Shown one piece after another: positions 53,289 through 61,742 of a stretch of DNA of 64,000 nt (positions are counted from its first letter, which is position 1; every line of letters starts with the position of its first letter). The DNA is from Myxococcales bacterium. Its GTDB lineage: Bacteria > Myxococcota_A > Bradymonadia > UBA7976 > UBA1532. The notes beneath the pieces were generated by a model that was not told the origin of the DNA, did no database searches, and saw only the letters and a program-made list of their open reading frames with translations. Location: assembly GCA_020633555.1 (NCBI GenBank), contig JACKDL010000005.1, positions 195,611-259,610 of the forward strand. Direction: 5' to 3'. The position numbers were made by a program, and so were the translations under genes.

Positions 53289-54702
53289 GGCGCCGCTCCA
53301 GGTGCAGGGCCGCGCGCACCGGCTGCAGCTTCAGGCCGGTCTCGCGCCACTCGTGGGCGGGGTCGCTGCCCGAGACGATGCCCGCCCCCGCGAAGAGCAC
53401 GGCGGCCTCGGGCCGCACCAGCGCCGAGCGGATGCCCACCTGGGCCCGCCCCCCGCCGTCGGGGGTCAGCCAGCCCAGCGGGGCGCCATACCAGCCGCGA
53501 TCCAGCGGCTCGGACTCGGCCAGCCACCGGCCGGCCTCGGCCCGCGGCGCGCCGCCCAACGCGGGGGTGGGGTGCAGGTGCTCGATGACCTCCAGCAGGC
53601 CCACGCCGGGGCGCAGCCGCCCCTCCAGCCGGGTCTCCAGGTGGTGCACCGACGCCAGCGTCCGCAGGCGGGGCTGGGTGTCGCCCCCCAGCAGCGGGCA
53701 CACGGGGGCCAGGGCCTCGCGCACGCCCTGCACCACCGCGTCGTGCTCGCGGCCGTCCTTCTCGCTGGCCTGCAGGGCCTGCCGGGCCAGGGCGTCGGCG
53801 GCCCGGTCGTCGCGCACGCGGCCCGTGGTGCCGGCCAGCGCCTGGGTGATGATCCGTCGCCCCTGCACCTCGGCCAGCAGCTCGGGGGTGGCGCCCAGGA
53901 AAACGCCGGCGGCGCCGGCCGACAGGGCGAACACGGTGGTCTCGGGCTCGCGGCGCAGCAGCGCCTCGACGGTGCCCGCTACGTCGAAGCGTTCGCCGGC
54001 GGGCACGGCGTAGCGCACCGCCCGGGCCAGCACGACCTTCGCCAGCGCGCCCGCGTCGCAGGCCCGCACCGCCGAGGCCACCCGGCCCATCCAGGCGGCC
54101 TCGCCCTCCAGCGGCGCCGGCTCGGGGCCCACCGCGGGGCTGCTCGGGCCGGCCAGGGCCGGGGGCGGGCCGGCGTCGCACAGCGCGGCCAGCAGCGGCC
54201 CCTCGGCGGCGTCGGGGGCGACGATGACGTGCCGAGTCAGGGTCCAGTCGGCGCCGCGGCCGGGCCGGGACCAGACGGCCGAGGGCACCCACAGCGTGCC
54301 CGCCGGGGCGCCCGCCCACGGCGAGTCGGGGCGGCGGGGGCCGGGCCGAAAGGGCAGGGCGAACACTGCCAGGGGCGCCGTGGGGTCGTCGCCCTCGGTC
54401 ACCAGACGGGCCTGCGCGCGGGTGAAGAGCGTGCGGGCCTCGGCGGGCGTCGCGGGCGTGCCGCCCCAGCCCGCCAGGGGGCCCAGGGCGAACACCGCGG
54501 CGCCGCTGCTCAGGTCCCGGGCCCCGAACACCACCTCGCCCGCCGCCAGCGCGGCCCGCAGGCCGCCCGCAAGGCCCACCGGGGCCGCCGGGTGAGAGAG
54601 CCGCGCCAGGGTGGCCTGGCCGGTGGCGTGTGCCCGCGCCGTGGCCCGGGTGAGCACGCGGCGGGCCGCCGAGCGGGCCTGGGGGTGTGGCTGACCTGGC
54701 AC
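53278..54702 (-). CDS. menF: Isochorismate synthase
   Basis: Chorismate-utilising enzyme of 474 residues that converts chorismate to isochorismate, the first committed menaquinone step. The C-terminal catalytic domain has KVVLAR, the GVFLGATPELL segment, ASVHHLETRLEG, HPTPALGG, and the magnesium/substrate segment from LDRGWYGAP to the AGAGIVSGSDPAHEW motif. The start is a GTG at 54702, with AGAGGA nine bases upstream. A longer TTG-started frame to 54777 would include the predicted promoter and is unlikely. It is the first gene of the men operon; its ribosome site sits inside a palindrome. Confidence 0.93.
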   Translation of the reverse strand: MPGQPHPQARSAARRVLTRATARAHATGQATLARLSHPAAPVGLAGGLRAALAAGEVVFGARDLSSGAAVFALGPLAGWGGTPATPAEARTLFTRAQARLVTEGDDPTAPLAVFALPFRPGPRRPDSPWAGAPAGTLWVPSAVWSRPGRGADWTLTRHVIVAPDAAEGPLLAALCDAGPPPALAGPSSPAVGPEPAPLEGEAAWMGRVASAVRACDAGALAKVVLARAVRYAVPAGERFDVAGTVEALLRREPETTVFALSAGAAGVFLGATPELLAEVQGRRIITQALAGTTGRVRDDRAADALARQALQASEKDGREHDAVVQGVREALAPVCPLLGGDTQPRLRTLASVHHLETRLEGRLRPGVGLLEVIEHLHPTPALGGAPRAEAGRWLAESEPLDRGWYGAPLGWLTPDGGGRAQVGIRSALVRPEAAVLFAGAGIVSGSDPAHEWRETGLKLQPVRAALHLERRRER

Positions 54703-54703
54703 G

Positions 54704-54725
54704 TTGTTCAGTCCTCTGTGAACAA
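54704..54725. promoter_or_regulatory. Palindrome over the menF ribosome site (operator copy 1)
   Basis: TTGTTCA (54704-54710) and TGAACAA (54719-54725), perfect 7-base arms with an 8-base spacer. On the minus strand the spacer is CAGAGGAC, holding the menF ribosome site, and the menF GTG is one base beyond. It lies directly downstream of the predicted -10 box. It may be an operator or an RNA hairpin. Confidence 0.65.
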
Positions 54726-54730
54726 GCGGG

Positions 54731-54759
54731 ACGGTATTGGGAACCCGCGACGCTTTCAA
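54731..54759 (-). promoter_or_regulatory. Probable promoter of the men operon
   Basis: On the minus strand: TTGAAA (54759-54754), 17 bases, TACCGT (54736-54731). The predicted transcript starts at the edge of operator copy 1. Confidence 0.55.
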
Positions 54760-54815
54760 GCTCTGCTTGCGTTTCAAAGATGCGATCCGTCAGGCTGAGG
54801 ATGCGACCATGAAGC

Positions 54816-54835
54816 TGTTCAGGGAGTGGTGAACA
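54816..54835. promoter_or_regulatory. Palindrome over the regulator's ribosome site (operator copy 2)
   Basis: TGTTCA (54816-54821), 8-base spacer GGGAGTGG, TGAACA (54830-54835). Same arms and spacer length as copy 1. The spacer holds the GGGAG ribosome site of the MarR/GbsR-type gene, and the last base is the A of its ATG. Confidence 0.65.
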
Positions 54836-55398
54836 TGTCCGCCGCCGCCGAGCTCGACCCCCTCACCCGGCGGGTGCTGCGCGCCTGCGATGGCGTGGGG
54901 GCGTTCATCGAGTACTGGGGCTTCAAGGCCATCCACGGCCGGGTGTGGACCGCGCTGGCGCTGGCGGGCCGCCCCATGCCGCAGTCCGAGCTGGCGCGCA
55001 CTCTGGGCGTCAGCCGCTCGCTCGTCAGCGGCGCCGTGCACGAGCTCACCGAGTTCGGCCTGGTGCGCCCGGTGGGCGATCACCGCAACGCGCCCTACGA
55101 AGCGGTGCTGGACGTGTGGCCCACCATCAGCGACGTGCTGCGCGAGCGGGAGTGGATGCTGCTCGAGGGCGTGCGGCAGGCCCTGGAGGGCGCCCGCGAC
55201 GCCGCCCGCGAGACCCCCGAGGCGGGCTGGGACCCCGAGCGCATCCAGCTCCTGCTCACCATGACCGAGCTGGCCCAGGCGGTGCTGCGCATGTTGATCC
55301 GCCTGCGGCTGCCCCGCGGGGCCGACCGGGTGAGCGGTTGGCTGACCCGCGCCCTGGGACTGGCGCAGAAGATGGGGCGGATGCGCATCGCGGGCTGA
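54835..55398 (+). CDS. MarR/GbsR-type transcriptional regulator
   Basis: DNA-binding protein of 187 residues. A winged helix-turn-helix lies at about 35-85 (ALAGRPMPQSELARTLGVSRSLVSGAVHELTEFGLVRPVGD), with helical ends for dimerisation; the pattern FIEYWGFKAIHGRVWTALALAG before it is that of the GbsR branch of the MarR family. ATG at 54835 follows AGGGAG; two GTG codons upstream are in frame but too close to that site. Divergent from menF, and each gene has a TGTTCA-N8-TGAACA palindrome at its start, so it probably represses itself and the men operon (inference). The ligand is unknown. Confidence 0.85.
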   Translation: MSAAAELDPLTRRVLRACDGVGAFIEYWGFKAIHGRVWTALALAGRPMPQSELARTLGVSRSLVSGAVHELTEFGLVRPVGDHRNAPYEAVLDVWPTISDVLREREWMLLEGVRQALEGARDAARETPEAGWDPERIQLLLTMTELAQAVLRMLIRLRLPRGADRVSGWLTRALGLAQKMGRMRIAG

Positions 55399-55420
55399 CC
55401 GCCGGCCGCCTGCCCTGTGC

Positions 55421-55426
55421 TACACT
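55421..55426 (+). promoter_or_regulatory. Extended -10 element of a leaderless gene
   Basis: TACACT (55421-55426), preceded by TGC, ends eight bases before the GTG start at 55435. With no ribosome site present, transcription probably starts at the GTG itself. Confidence 0.45.
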
Positions 55427-55434
55427 CCCGCGCC

Positions 55435-57045
55435 GTGGAGAAGCGCGTCCTCATCGCCGAGAACGACGACACGGTCGCCGACGCCCTGGTGCGGCGGCTG
55501 ACCGCGCGCGGCTATGCGCCCGAGCGGGCCCTGGACGCCGAGGCCGCGCTGGGCCGCTTCAACGATCGCCACCCCGAGCTGGTGGTGGTCAGCCTCACCC
55601 TGCGCGACGACGGGGCCCGCCGGCTGGTGCGCAACCTGCGCGCCCGCCCCCGCGGCGCCCTGGTGCCCATCCTGCTGCTGGGCACGGGCGACGAGGGCGT
55701 GCGCACCCCGGGCGAGGCCATCGCCGCCGGGGCCGACCACTTCTTCCGCAAGCCCGGGGGCGTCGACGCCCTGCTCGACAAGATCGCCACCTTCATCGGG
55801 CCCGGGGCCGTGGCCGCGCCCGCCCCCAACGCCTCGCCAGGCCCCCGCGAGGCGCTGCCCGACGAGCCCACGGTGGTGGAGCCCGACGAGGGCTTCCCCC
55901 CGCCCGCCGACTTCCCGCCCCGGCAGCCCGACGACTTCGCCCCGCCCGCGGCGCCCCCGCCGGATCCACTGGCGGTGCACGCCGAGATCCTGCAGCCCGG
56001 CCGCGGGGTGGCCCTGGAGCGCCGCGGCCTGCCCGAGATCCTGGCGGCGGCGGCCCAGGTGCGGCTCAGCGGGCGGGTCGAGGTGGCCTCGGGGGGCGTG
56101 CTGCGGCGGGTGTTCCTGGACGCCGGCCGGCCGGTGTACGCCGACAGCAGCGCCCACGGCGAGGACCTGAGCGCCTGGCTGGCCGCCGAGGGCTACGTGG
56201 CCCGCGCGGCCCTGGCCCGCGCCCGCGCCCGGGCCGACCAGATCGGCGCCAGCCCCGAAGAGGTGCTGATGGAGGCCGGCTACCTGCAGCCCGACGAGGT
56301 GTGGCGGGCGCTGCACGGCCACGTGGTGCACCGGGTGCTGGACCTGTTCGGGGTCGAGGCGGGCGACGCCGTGGTGGTGCAGGGCGGGCCGCGGCCGCTG
56401 GATCCGGTGGATCTGGGCATGCACCCCGGGCGCCTGGTTTTGGATGGATTACGTCGTAAGTACGGGCGCTTGCGGCTGTATCGCGCCTTCGGTACGCCCG
56501 CGGTGGTGCCCACGCCCCTGGGCCAGGTGCGCCCCGACGGGCTCAGCCTGCGCACCGACGAGGAGGCCGTGCTGCACCACTGCGACGGCCGGCGCACGGC
56601 CCTGGAGGTGGCCCGGGCCGCCCGCCTGAACGAGGTGGACACCCTGGCCGTGCTGTACGGGCTGGCGGTGCTCGGCCTCATCGAGCCGCCTGGCGGCCGC
56701 CGCCGCGCGGGGGCCCTGCCGCCCCTGGACGCGGGGGATCTGGCCCGCGCGGGGGCGCCGCGCACGGCGGACGACCTGCCCGGCTTCCCCGATCTGGTGG
56801 CCAGCAAGCTCGCCGAGGTGCAGAGCGCCGACTACTTCCAGGTGCTGGGGGTCCCCCGCACGGCCGGCACCGCCGAGCTGCGCGCGGCCTGGGAGACCCT
56901 GAAGCGCCGCTTCGACCCCCACCGGGTGCGCCGTGACGGCCCCCTGTGGCATCAGGTCCAGGAGATCGCCAGCGTCGTGGACGACGCCTGGACCATGCTG
57001 AGCGACGGCCGGCTGCGCGCCCGCTACGAGCGCGCCGTCGGCTGA
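55435..57045 (+). CDS. Pseudo-receiver / DUF4388 / J-like protein
   Basis: Protein of 536 residues. The N-terminal receiver-like domain (about 1-120) keeps the acidic pair ENDD and the Lys of FFRKP. The strand-3 phosphoacceptor Asp is replaced by Ser (LVVVSLTL), so it cannot be phosphorylated in the usual way. A proline linker follows, then a DUF4388 (PATAN-type) domain (about 195-330), a winged-helix-like part, and a C-terminal J-like domain (about 460-530: YFQVLGVPRTAGTAELRAAWETLKRRFDPHRV) in which HPD reads DPH. The layout is typical of Myxococcota signalling scaffolds. Start: GTG at 55435, no ribosome site. Confidence 0.85.
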   Translation: MEKRVLIAENDDTVADALVRRLTARGYAPERALDAEAALGRFNDRHPELVVVSLTLRDDGARRLVRNLRARPRGALVPILLLGTGDEGVRTPGEAIAAGADHFFRKPGGVDALLDKIATFIGPGAVAAPAPNASPGPREALPDEPTVVEPDEGFPPPADFPPRQPDDFAPPAAPPPDPLAVHAEILQPGRGVALERRGLPEILAAAAQVRLSGRVEVASGGVLRRVFLDAGRPVYADSSAHGEDLSAWLAAEGYVARAALARARARADQIGASPEEVLMEAGYLQPDEVWRALHGHVVHRVLDLFGVEAGDAVVVQGGPRPLDPVDLGMHPGRLVLDGLRRKYGRLRLYRAFGTPAVVPTPLGQVRPDGLSLRTDEEAVLHHCDGRRTALEVARAARLNEVDTLAVLYGLAVLGLIEPPGGRRRAGALPPLDAGDLARAGAPRTADDLPGFPDLVASKLAEVQSADYFQVLGVPRTAGTAELRAAWETLKRRFDPHRVRRDGPLWHQVQEIASVVDDAWTMLSDGRLRARYERAVG

Positions 57046-57068
57046 CTTCCCGCGCAGGAGCTTCCCCT

Positions 57069-57566
57069 TTGGCCACCCGCCCCGTCCTGACGTACCCCGA
57101 CGCGCGGCTGCGCACCGTCGCCGCGCCGGTGACCGCCTTCGACGCTGCGCTCGCCGAGCTGGTGACCGATCTGTTCGACACCATGGCCTTCGAGGGCGGC
57201 GTGGGCATCGCGGCCACGCAGATCGACGTGCACCTGCGGGTGCTGGTGATGGACTGCGGCCGCGATGAGCCCCGCCCGCTGGTCTTCGTGAACCCCGAGA
57301 TCGTCGCCCGCGACGGCGAGATCGTCTGGAGCGAAGGCTGCCTGTCGGTGCCCGGCGCGCGGGCCGACGTGGATCGCGCAGAGGCGGTGACCGTGCGCTT
57401 CTGCGACCTGCAGGGGCAGCCGCAGATCATCGAGCTGGCGGGCCTGGAGGCCGTCTGCCTGCAACATGAGGTGGATCATCTGGACGGTCGCCTCTATATC
57501 GACCGGCTCGGTGAGCTGGAGCGGCGCGCGGTCCTCGCGGATCGCGACGCCCCCGCCGCCGGCTGA
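57069..57566 (+). CDS. def: Peptide deformylase
   Basis: Metalloenzyme of 165 residues that removes the formyl group from nascent proteins. The three motifs are complete: GVGIAATQ (motif 1), EGCLSVPG (motif 2, Cys ligand) and QHEVDHLDG (motif 3, two His ligands and catalytic Glu). The start is a TTG at 57069, eight bases after AGGAG; no ATG or GTG fits, and upstream frame runs into the previous gene. It is followed after 41 bases by fmt, the gene for the reverse step. Confidence 0.95.
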   Translation: MATRPVLTYPDARLRTVAAPVTAFDAALAELVTDLFDTMAFEGGVGIAATQIDVHLRVLVMDCGRDEPRPLVFVNPEIVARDGEIVWSEGCLSVPGARADVDRAEAVTVRFCDLQGQPQIIELAGLEAVCLQHEVDHLDGRLYIDRLGELERRAVLADRDAPAAG

Positions 57567-57607
57567 GCACACCGACCGAGGGGCGCCCCCCGCCCCGGGA
57601 GCTGCCC

Positions 57608-58563
<956 letters not shown>

Positions 58564-58567
<4 letters not shown>

Positions 58568-60018
58568 GCGAGCAAGCGATCCAGCCCAAGCGACGCAAGG
58601 GCACCCCCACCTCGGGCCGCGCCCGCGAGGTGGCCCTGAACACCCTGCAGGCGCTGGAGGAGGAGGACGCGTTCCTCCAGCCGGCCCTGGAGCGGTTCGC
58701 CCGGCGGGCCAACCTGGACGCGCGGGATCGGGGCCTGGCCCTGGAGCTGGTGATGGGCGTAGAGCGCCTGCGCCTGCGCCTGGACCACAGCCTCGAGGCC
58801 CTGGTGAACCGGGGCATGGCCAACACCCCCGCGCCCCTGCAGCGCATCCTGCGGCTGGCGGCCTACCAGATCCTGTTCCTGGACCGGATCCCGCCCCACG
58901 CGGCGGTGAACGAGGCGGTGGAGCAGGCCCGGCTGGCGGTGGGCCCCGGTGCCTCGCGCATGGTCAACGGCGTGCTGCGCAACTTGCTGCGCGATGGCGA
59001 AGCCCCGCCCCCCGAGGGCGAGCGGGTGCCCGACGTGGTGATCCGCACCAGCCACCCCAAGTGGATGGTGCAGCGCTGGTTCAGCCAGGGCGGCCCGCGG
59101 CTGGCCCTGGAGCGCGGCCGCGCCAACAACCGGCCCGCCCCGCTGACCGTGCGGGTGGACGCCCGCGACCTGGACCGCGACGGCCTGATGGCCCGGCTGC
59201 AGGCCGAGGGCGCCACCGTGCGCCCCTGCCGCATCGCCCCCGACGGGGTCGTCATCGAGCGCCACGGCGGCGCGCCCTTCAAGAGCGCCAGCTTCCTCGA
59301 GGGCCAGTGGCGGGCCCAGGACGAGGCCAGCCAGCTCATCGTCGAGCTGCTCGACCCGCAGCCCGGCGAGGCGGTGTGGGACGTGTGCGCGGCGCCGGGC
59401 GGGAAGACCCGCGCCATCGCGCGGCGCATGGGCGACACGGGCATGGTGCTGGCCACCGACGTGAACCCGGCGAAGGTGGAGCGTCTGGCCCACGATCTGG
59501 ACGACCTGGGCAGCGCCCAGGCTCGGCAGCTCGACGCCACCCAGCCCCTGGACGGTCCGCCGCCCTTCGACCGGGTGATGCTGGACGCCCCGTGCACGGC
59601 CCTGGGCACCGTACGCCGCCACCCCGAGATCAAGTGGCGCCGCAGCCCCCGCGATCCGGCCAAGAAGGCCGAGGTGCAGGCGGCGCTGCTCGAGGCGGTG
59701 TGCCGCGGCGTCAAGCCGGGCGGGGTGCTGGTGTACAGCGTGTGCACCGACACCGACGAGGAGACCCACGGCGTCATCGTGCCCTTCCTGGAGGCCCACC
59801 CCGAGTTCGAGATCGAGGTCCCGGGGCCCGGCACCCGTGTGAACTGGCGCCGCCTGTCGAGCAAGCGCGGCTTCGTGCGGCTGAGCCCCGAGCGCCATGA
59901 CACCGACGGCTTCTTCGCCGTGCGCTTGCGCCGTAAGGCCGAGGGCGAAGTTGCCGAGCCGGCCGCCGCGCCCGCGTCGGAAGAGGCCCCCGCGCCCACC
60001 CCGGAGGAGACCCCGTGA
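58564..60018 (+). CDS. rsmB: 16S rRNA (cytosine967-C5)-methyltransferase
   Basis: RNA methyltransferase of 484 residues (RsmB/Sun). The N-terminal NusB-like RNA-binding domain (about 15-140) is followed by a Rossmann methyltransferase: VWDVCAAPGGKTRAIA (SAM site), DAPCTALGTVRRHPE (first Cys) and VYSVCT (catalytic Cys). An acidic, Ala/Pro/Glu-rich tail ends the protein. Start overlaps the fmt stop; end overlaps the GTG of rpe. Confidence 0.95.
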
Positions 60019-60704
60019 GCCACCGCCCGATCCTGATCGCCCCGTCGATCCTCAGCGCCGACTTCGGCCGCCTGGCCGCGGAGATCCAGGCGGTGGACGC
60101 TGCCGGCGCCGACTGGATCCACCTGGACGTGATGGACGGGCACTTCGTCCCCAACCTGACCTTCGGGCCGCCGGTGGTGAAGTGGGTGCGCGGGGCCACC
60201 GAGAGGCCCTTTGACGTGCACCTGATGATCACCGATCCCGACACCTACGCGCCGCAGTTCCGCGACGCCGGGGCCGACCTGATCACCGTGCACGCCGAGG
60301 CCACCCGCCACCTGCACCGCAGCCTGCAGGTGGTGCGGGGCACGGGGGCCAAGGTGGGCGTGAGCCTGAACCCCCACACGCCGCTGAGCGTGTTGGAGTA
60401 CGTGCTCGACGATGTGGACCTGGTGCTCCTGATGACCGTGAACCCGGGCTTCGGGGGGCAGGCCTACATCCCCGCGATCACCAACAAGATCAAGCGTTTG
60501 CGTGAGATGATCGCAGCCCGCGGCTTGGATGTTGACATCCAGGTGGATGGGGGCATATCTTCCGGCACCGTTTTGGAGGCCTCCCGAGCAGGAGCCAACG
60601 TCTTTGTGGCGGGCTCTGCGGTCTTCAAAGCCGCCGATTATCGGCAGGCCATTTCGGATCTCCGCGAGGGGGCCCGGGCCGGTCGAGGCAGTGACGGGGT
60701 GTAG
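60015..60704 (+). CDS. rpe: Ribulose-phosphate 3-epimerase
   Basis: TIM-barrel enzyme of 229 residues of the pentose phosphate pathway, interconverting ribulose-5-P and xylulose-5-P. Motifs: APSILSADF, WIHLDVMDGHFVPNLTFG, VHLMI, LMTVNPGFGGQ and VDGGI with catalytic Asp. Start: GTG at 60015 overlapping the rsmB stop (GTGA). The last ten bases of the gene, including the TAG stop, belong to the tRNA-Pro gene. Confidence 0.96.
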   Translation: MSHRPILIAPSILSADFGRLAAEIQAVDAAGADWIHLDVMDGHFVPNLTFGPPVVKWVRGATERPFDVHLMITDPDTYAPQFRDAGADLITVHAEATRHLHRSLQVVRGTGAKVGVSLNPHTPLSVLEYVLDDVDLVLLMTVNPGFGGQAYIPAITNKIKRLREMIAARGLDVDIQVDGGISSGTVLEASRAGANVFVAGSAVFKAADYRQAISDLREGARAGRGSDGV

Positions 60705-60768
60705 CGCAGTCTGGTAGCGCACTTGCTTCGGGAGCAAGGGGTCGGAGGTTCAAATCCTCTCGCCCCGA
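60695..60768 (+). tRNA. tRNA-Pro (anticodon CGG)
   Basis: Full cloverleaf: acceptor stem CGGGGTG / CGCCCCG, D arm around GTAGCGC, anticodon stem CTTGC / GCAAG with loop TTCGGGA (anticodon CGG), T arm GGAGGTTCAAATCCTC, discriminator A. The CCA end is not encoded. Its first ten bases overlap rpe. Confidence 0.96.
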
Positions 60769-60772
60769 CACG

Positions 60773-60812
60773 AAAAGGGCCGACAGCTTCTGGCTGTCGG
60801 CCCTTTTTTTTT
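60773..60812 (+). terminator. Rho-independent terminator
   Basis: Stem GGGCCGACAGC / GCTGTCGGCCC (11 pairs, extended by A-T pairs), loop TTCTG, then nine T (60804-60812). It ends the def-to-tRNA transcript. The only classical terminator in the window. Confidence 0.95.
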
Positions 60813-60853
60813 GCCCTGCGCCCACGGCCCCTCGCCCGGCGCGGCCCGCCCCG

Positions 60854-61684
60854 TCACCCGGCCCCGCCGCGCAGCACCGCCTGAAACACCTCCAGGTTCC
60901 GCCGGTGCCGGCCCGGGGCGTACACCGCGAACACCGCCTCGTCGAAGGCCCCCGCAAACCGCGGGCTCAGCAGCCACCCGCGGAACAAGGGCGCCACCGT
61001 GCCGGGATCGTTGGCGAAGGCGCCGCAGCCCCACGCCCCCAGCACCAGCCGCCGGTGGCCCTGGGCCTGCGCCACGGCCAGCACGTGGCCGATGCGCTGC
61101 TTGAAGGCCGCCTCGAAAGCCACCCGGTCATCGGGGTGCCGCTGCAGGTGGGCCCCGTTCGGCGCCGGCGACGTGATCACGCCGGCCAGGAACGGCTGCG
61201 CCAGGGGCTGGCCCGCCTCCACCGCAAAGAAGGGGACCGCCGGCGACCAGATCAGGTGGTCCGTGTAGATCAGCGATCGCTCGGCGCGGTTCACCGTGTA
61301 GTAGTCGGGCTGGGTCACCAGGCAGGGAAACAGCCCCGAGCAGCGGCACAGGTCCTCCTCCTGGGCCTTCGCGCCGCCCAGGAAGCCCCCGCCGGGGTTG
61401 CGGGCCGACGCGAAGTTCAGCAGCGCCACGGCGCCCGGGCCCTCGGTCAGCAGCCGGTGGGTGGCCGCCTGGGTGGTCTCGGCCGTGACCGTGATCCGCG
61501 GGGGCGGGCCCGCGCCGTCGGGGTGATCCAACAAGGCCGCACACTCGGCCGGGCGGTACAGCCGGGTGCCGGCGACGGCCGCGGCCTGGGCGGCGGCGAA
61601 GTCCACGGGGGCGCCGGACGGGGCGGGGTACCGGCCCGCGTCACACCACGCCAGCACCTGCAGGGCTTGATCCTTCAACGACAT
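60854..61684 (-). CDS. Bacterial-type poly(ADP-ribose) glycohydrolase (TIGR02452 family)
   Basis: Macrodomain-like hydrolase of 276 residues. The signature NFASARNPGGGFLGGAKAQEEDLCR (about 100-124) contains the ADP-ribose loop GGGF and catalytic Glu pair QEE of microbial PARG. LVLGAWGCGAFANDP is the second conserved segment. It should remove ADP-ribose polymers or units from protein. ATG at 61684 is five bases after GGAGG; an in-frame ATG at 61711 lies in the operator-like palindrome. It has its own promoter, whose -35 box includes the stop codon of the upstream gene. Confidence 0.88.
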   Translation of the reverse strand: MSLKDQALQVLAWCDAGRYPAPSGAPVDFAAAQAAAVAGTRLYRPAECAALLDHPDGAGPPPRITVTAETTQAATHRLLTEGPGAVALLNFASARNPGGGFLGGAKAQEEDLCRCSGLFPCLVTQPDYYTVNRAERSLIYTDHLIWSPAVPFFAVEAGQPLAQPFLAGVITSPAPNGAHLQRHPDDRVAFEAAFKQRIGHVLAVAQAQGHRRLVLGAWGCGAFANDPGTVAPLFRGWLLSPRFAGAFDEAVFAVYAPGRHRRNLEVFQAVLRGGAG

Positions 61685-61697
61685 CTCGACCTCCTTC

Positions 61698-61712
61698 AAT
61701 GCGATCTGCATT
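61698..61712. promoter_or_regulatory. Operator-like palindrome of the PARG gene
   Basis: AATGC-GATCT-GCATT, perfect 5-base arms, directly downstream of the predicted -10 box. A second palindrome GATGCATC (61727-61734) lies in the promoter spacer. The shared TGCGAT core suggests two sites for one regulator. Confidence 0.4.
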
Positions 61713-61713
61713 C

Positions 61714-61742
61714 AAGTTAGGCGTGCGATGCATCTAAGTCAA
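61714..61742 (-). promoter_or_regulatory. Promoter of the PARG gene
   Basis: On the minus strand: TTGACT (61742-61737), 17 bases, TAACTT (61719-61714). The TGA inside the -35 box is the stop codon of the upstream lipoprotein gene. Confidence 0.6.

Noticed and set aside
54703..54777. TTG-started N-terminal extension of menF
   Set aside because: It would make the predicted promoter and palindrome coding sequence, and the extra residues have no counterpart in the family; GTG at 54702 has a ribosome site.
60695..60768. tRNA-Pro as an integration site of a mobile element
   Set aside because: No integrase gene, repeated tRNA end or change of composition follows within the window; a terminator and a host-like PARG gene lie directly downstream.
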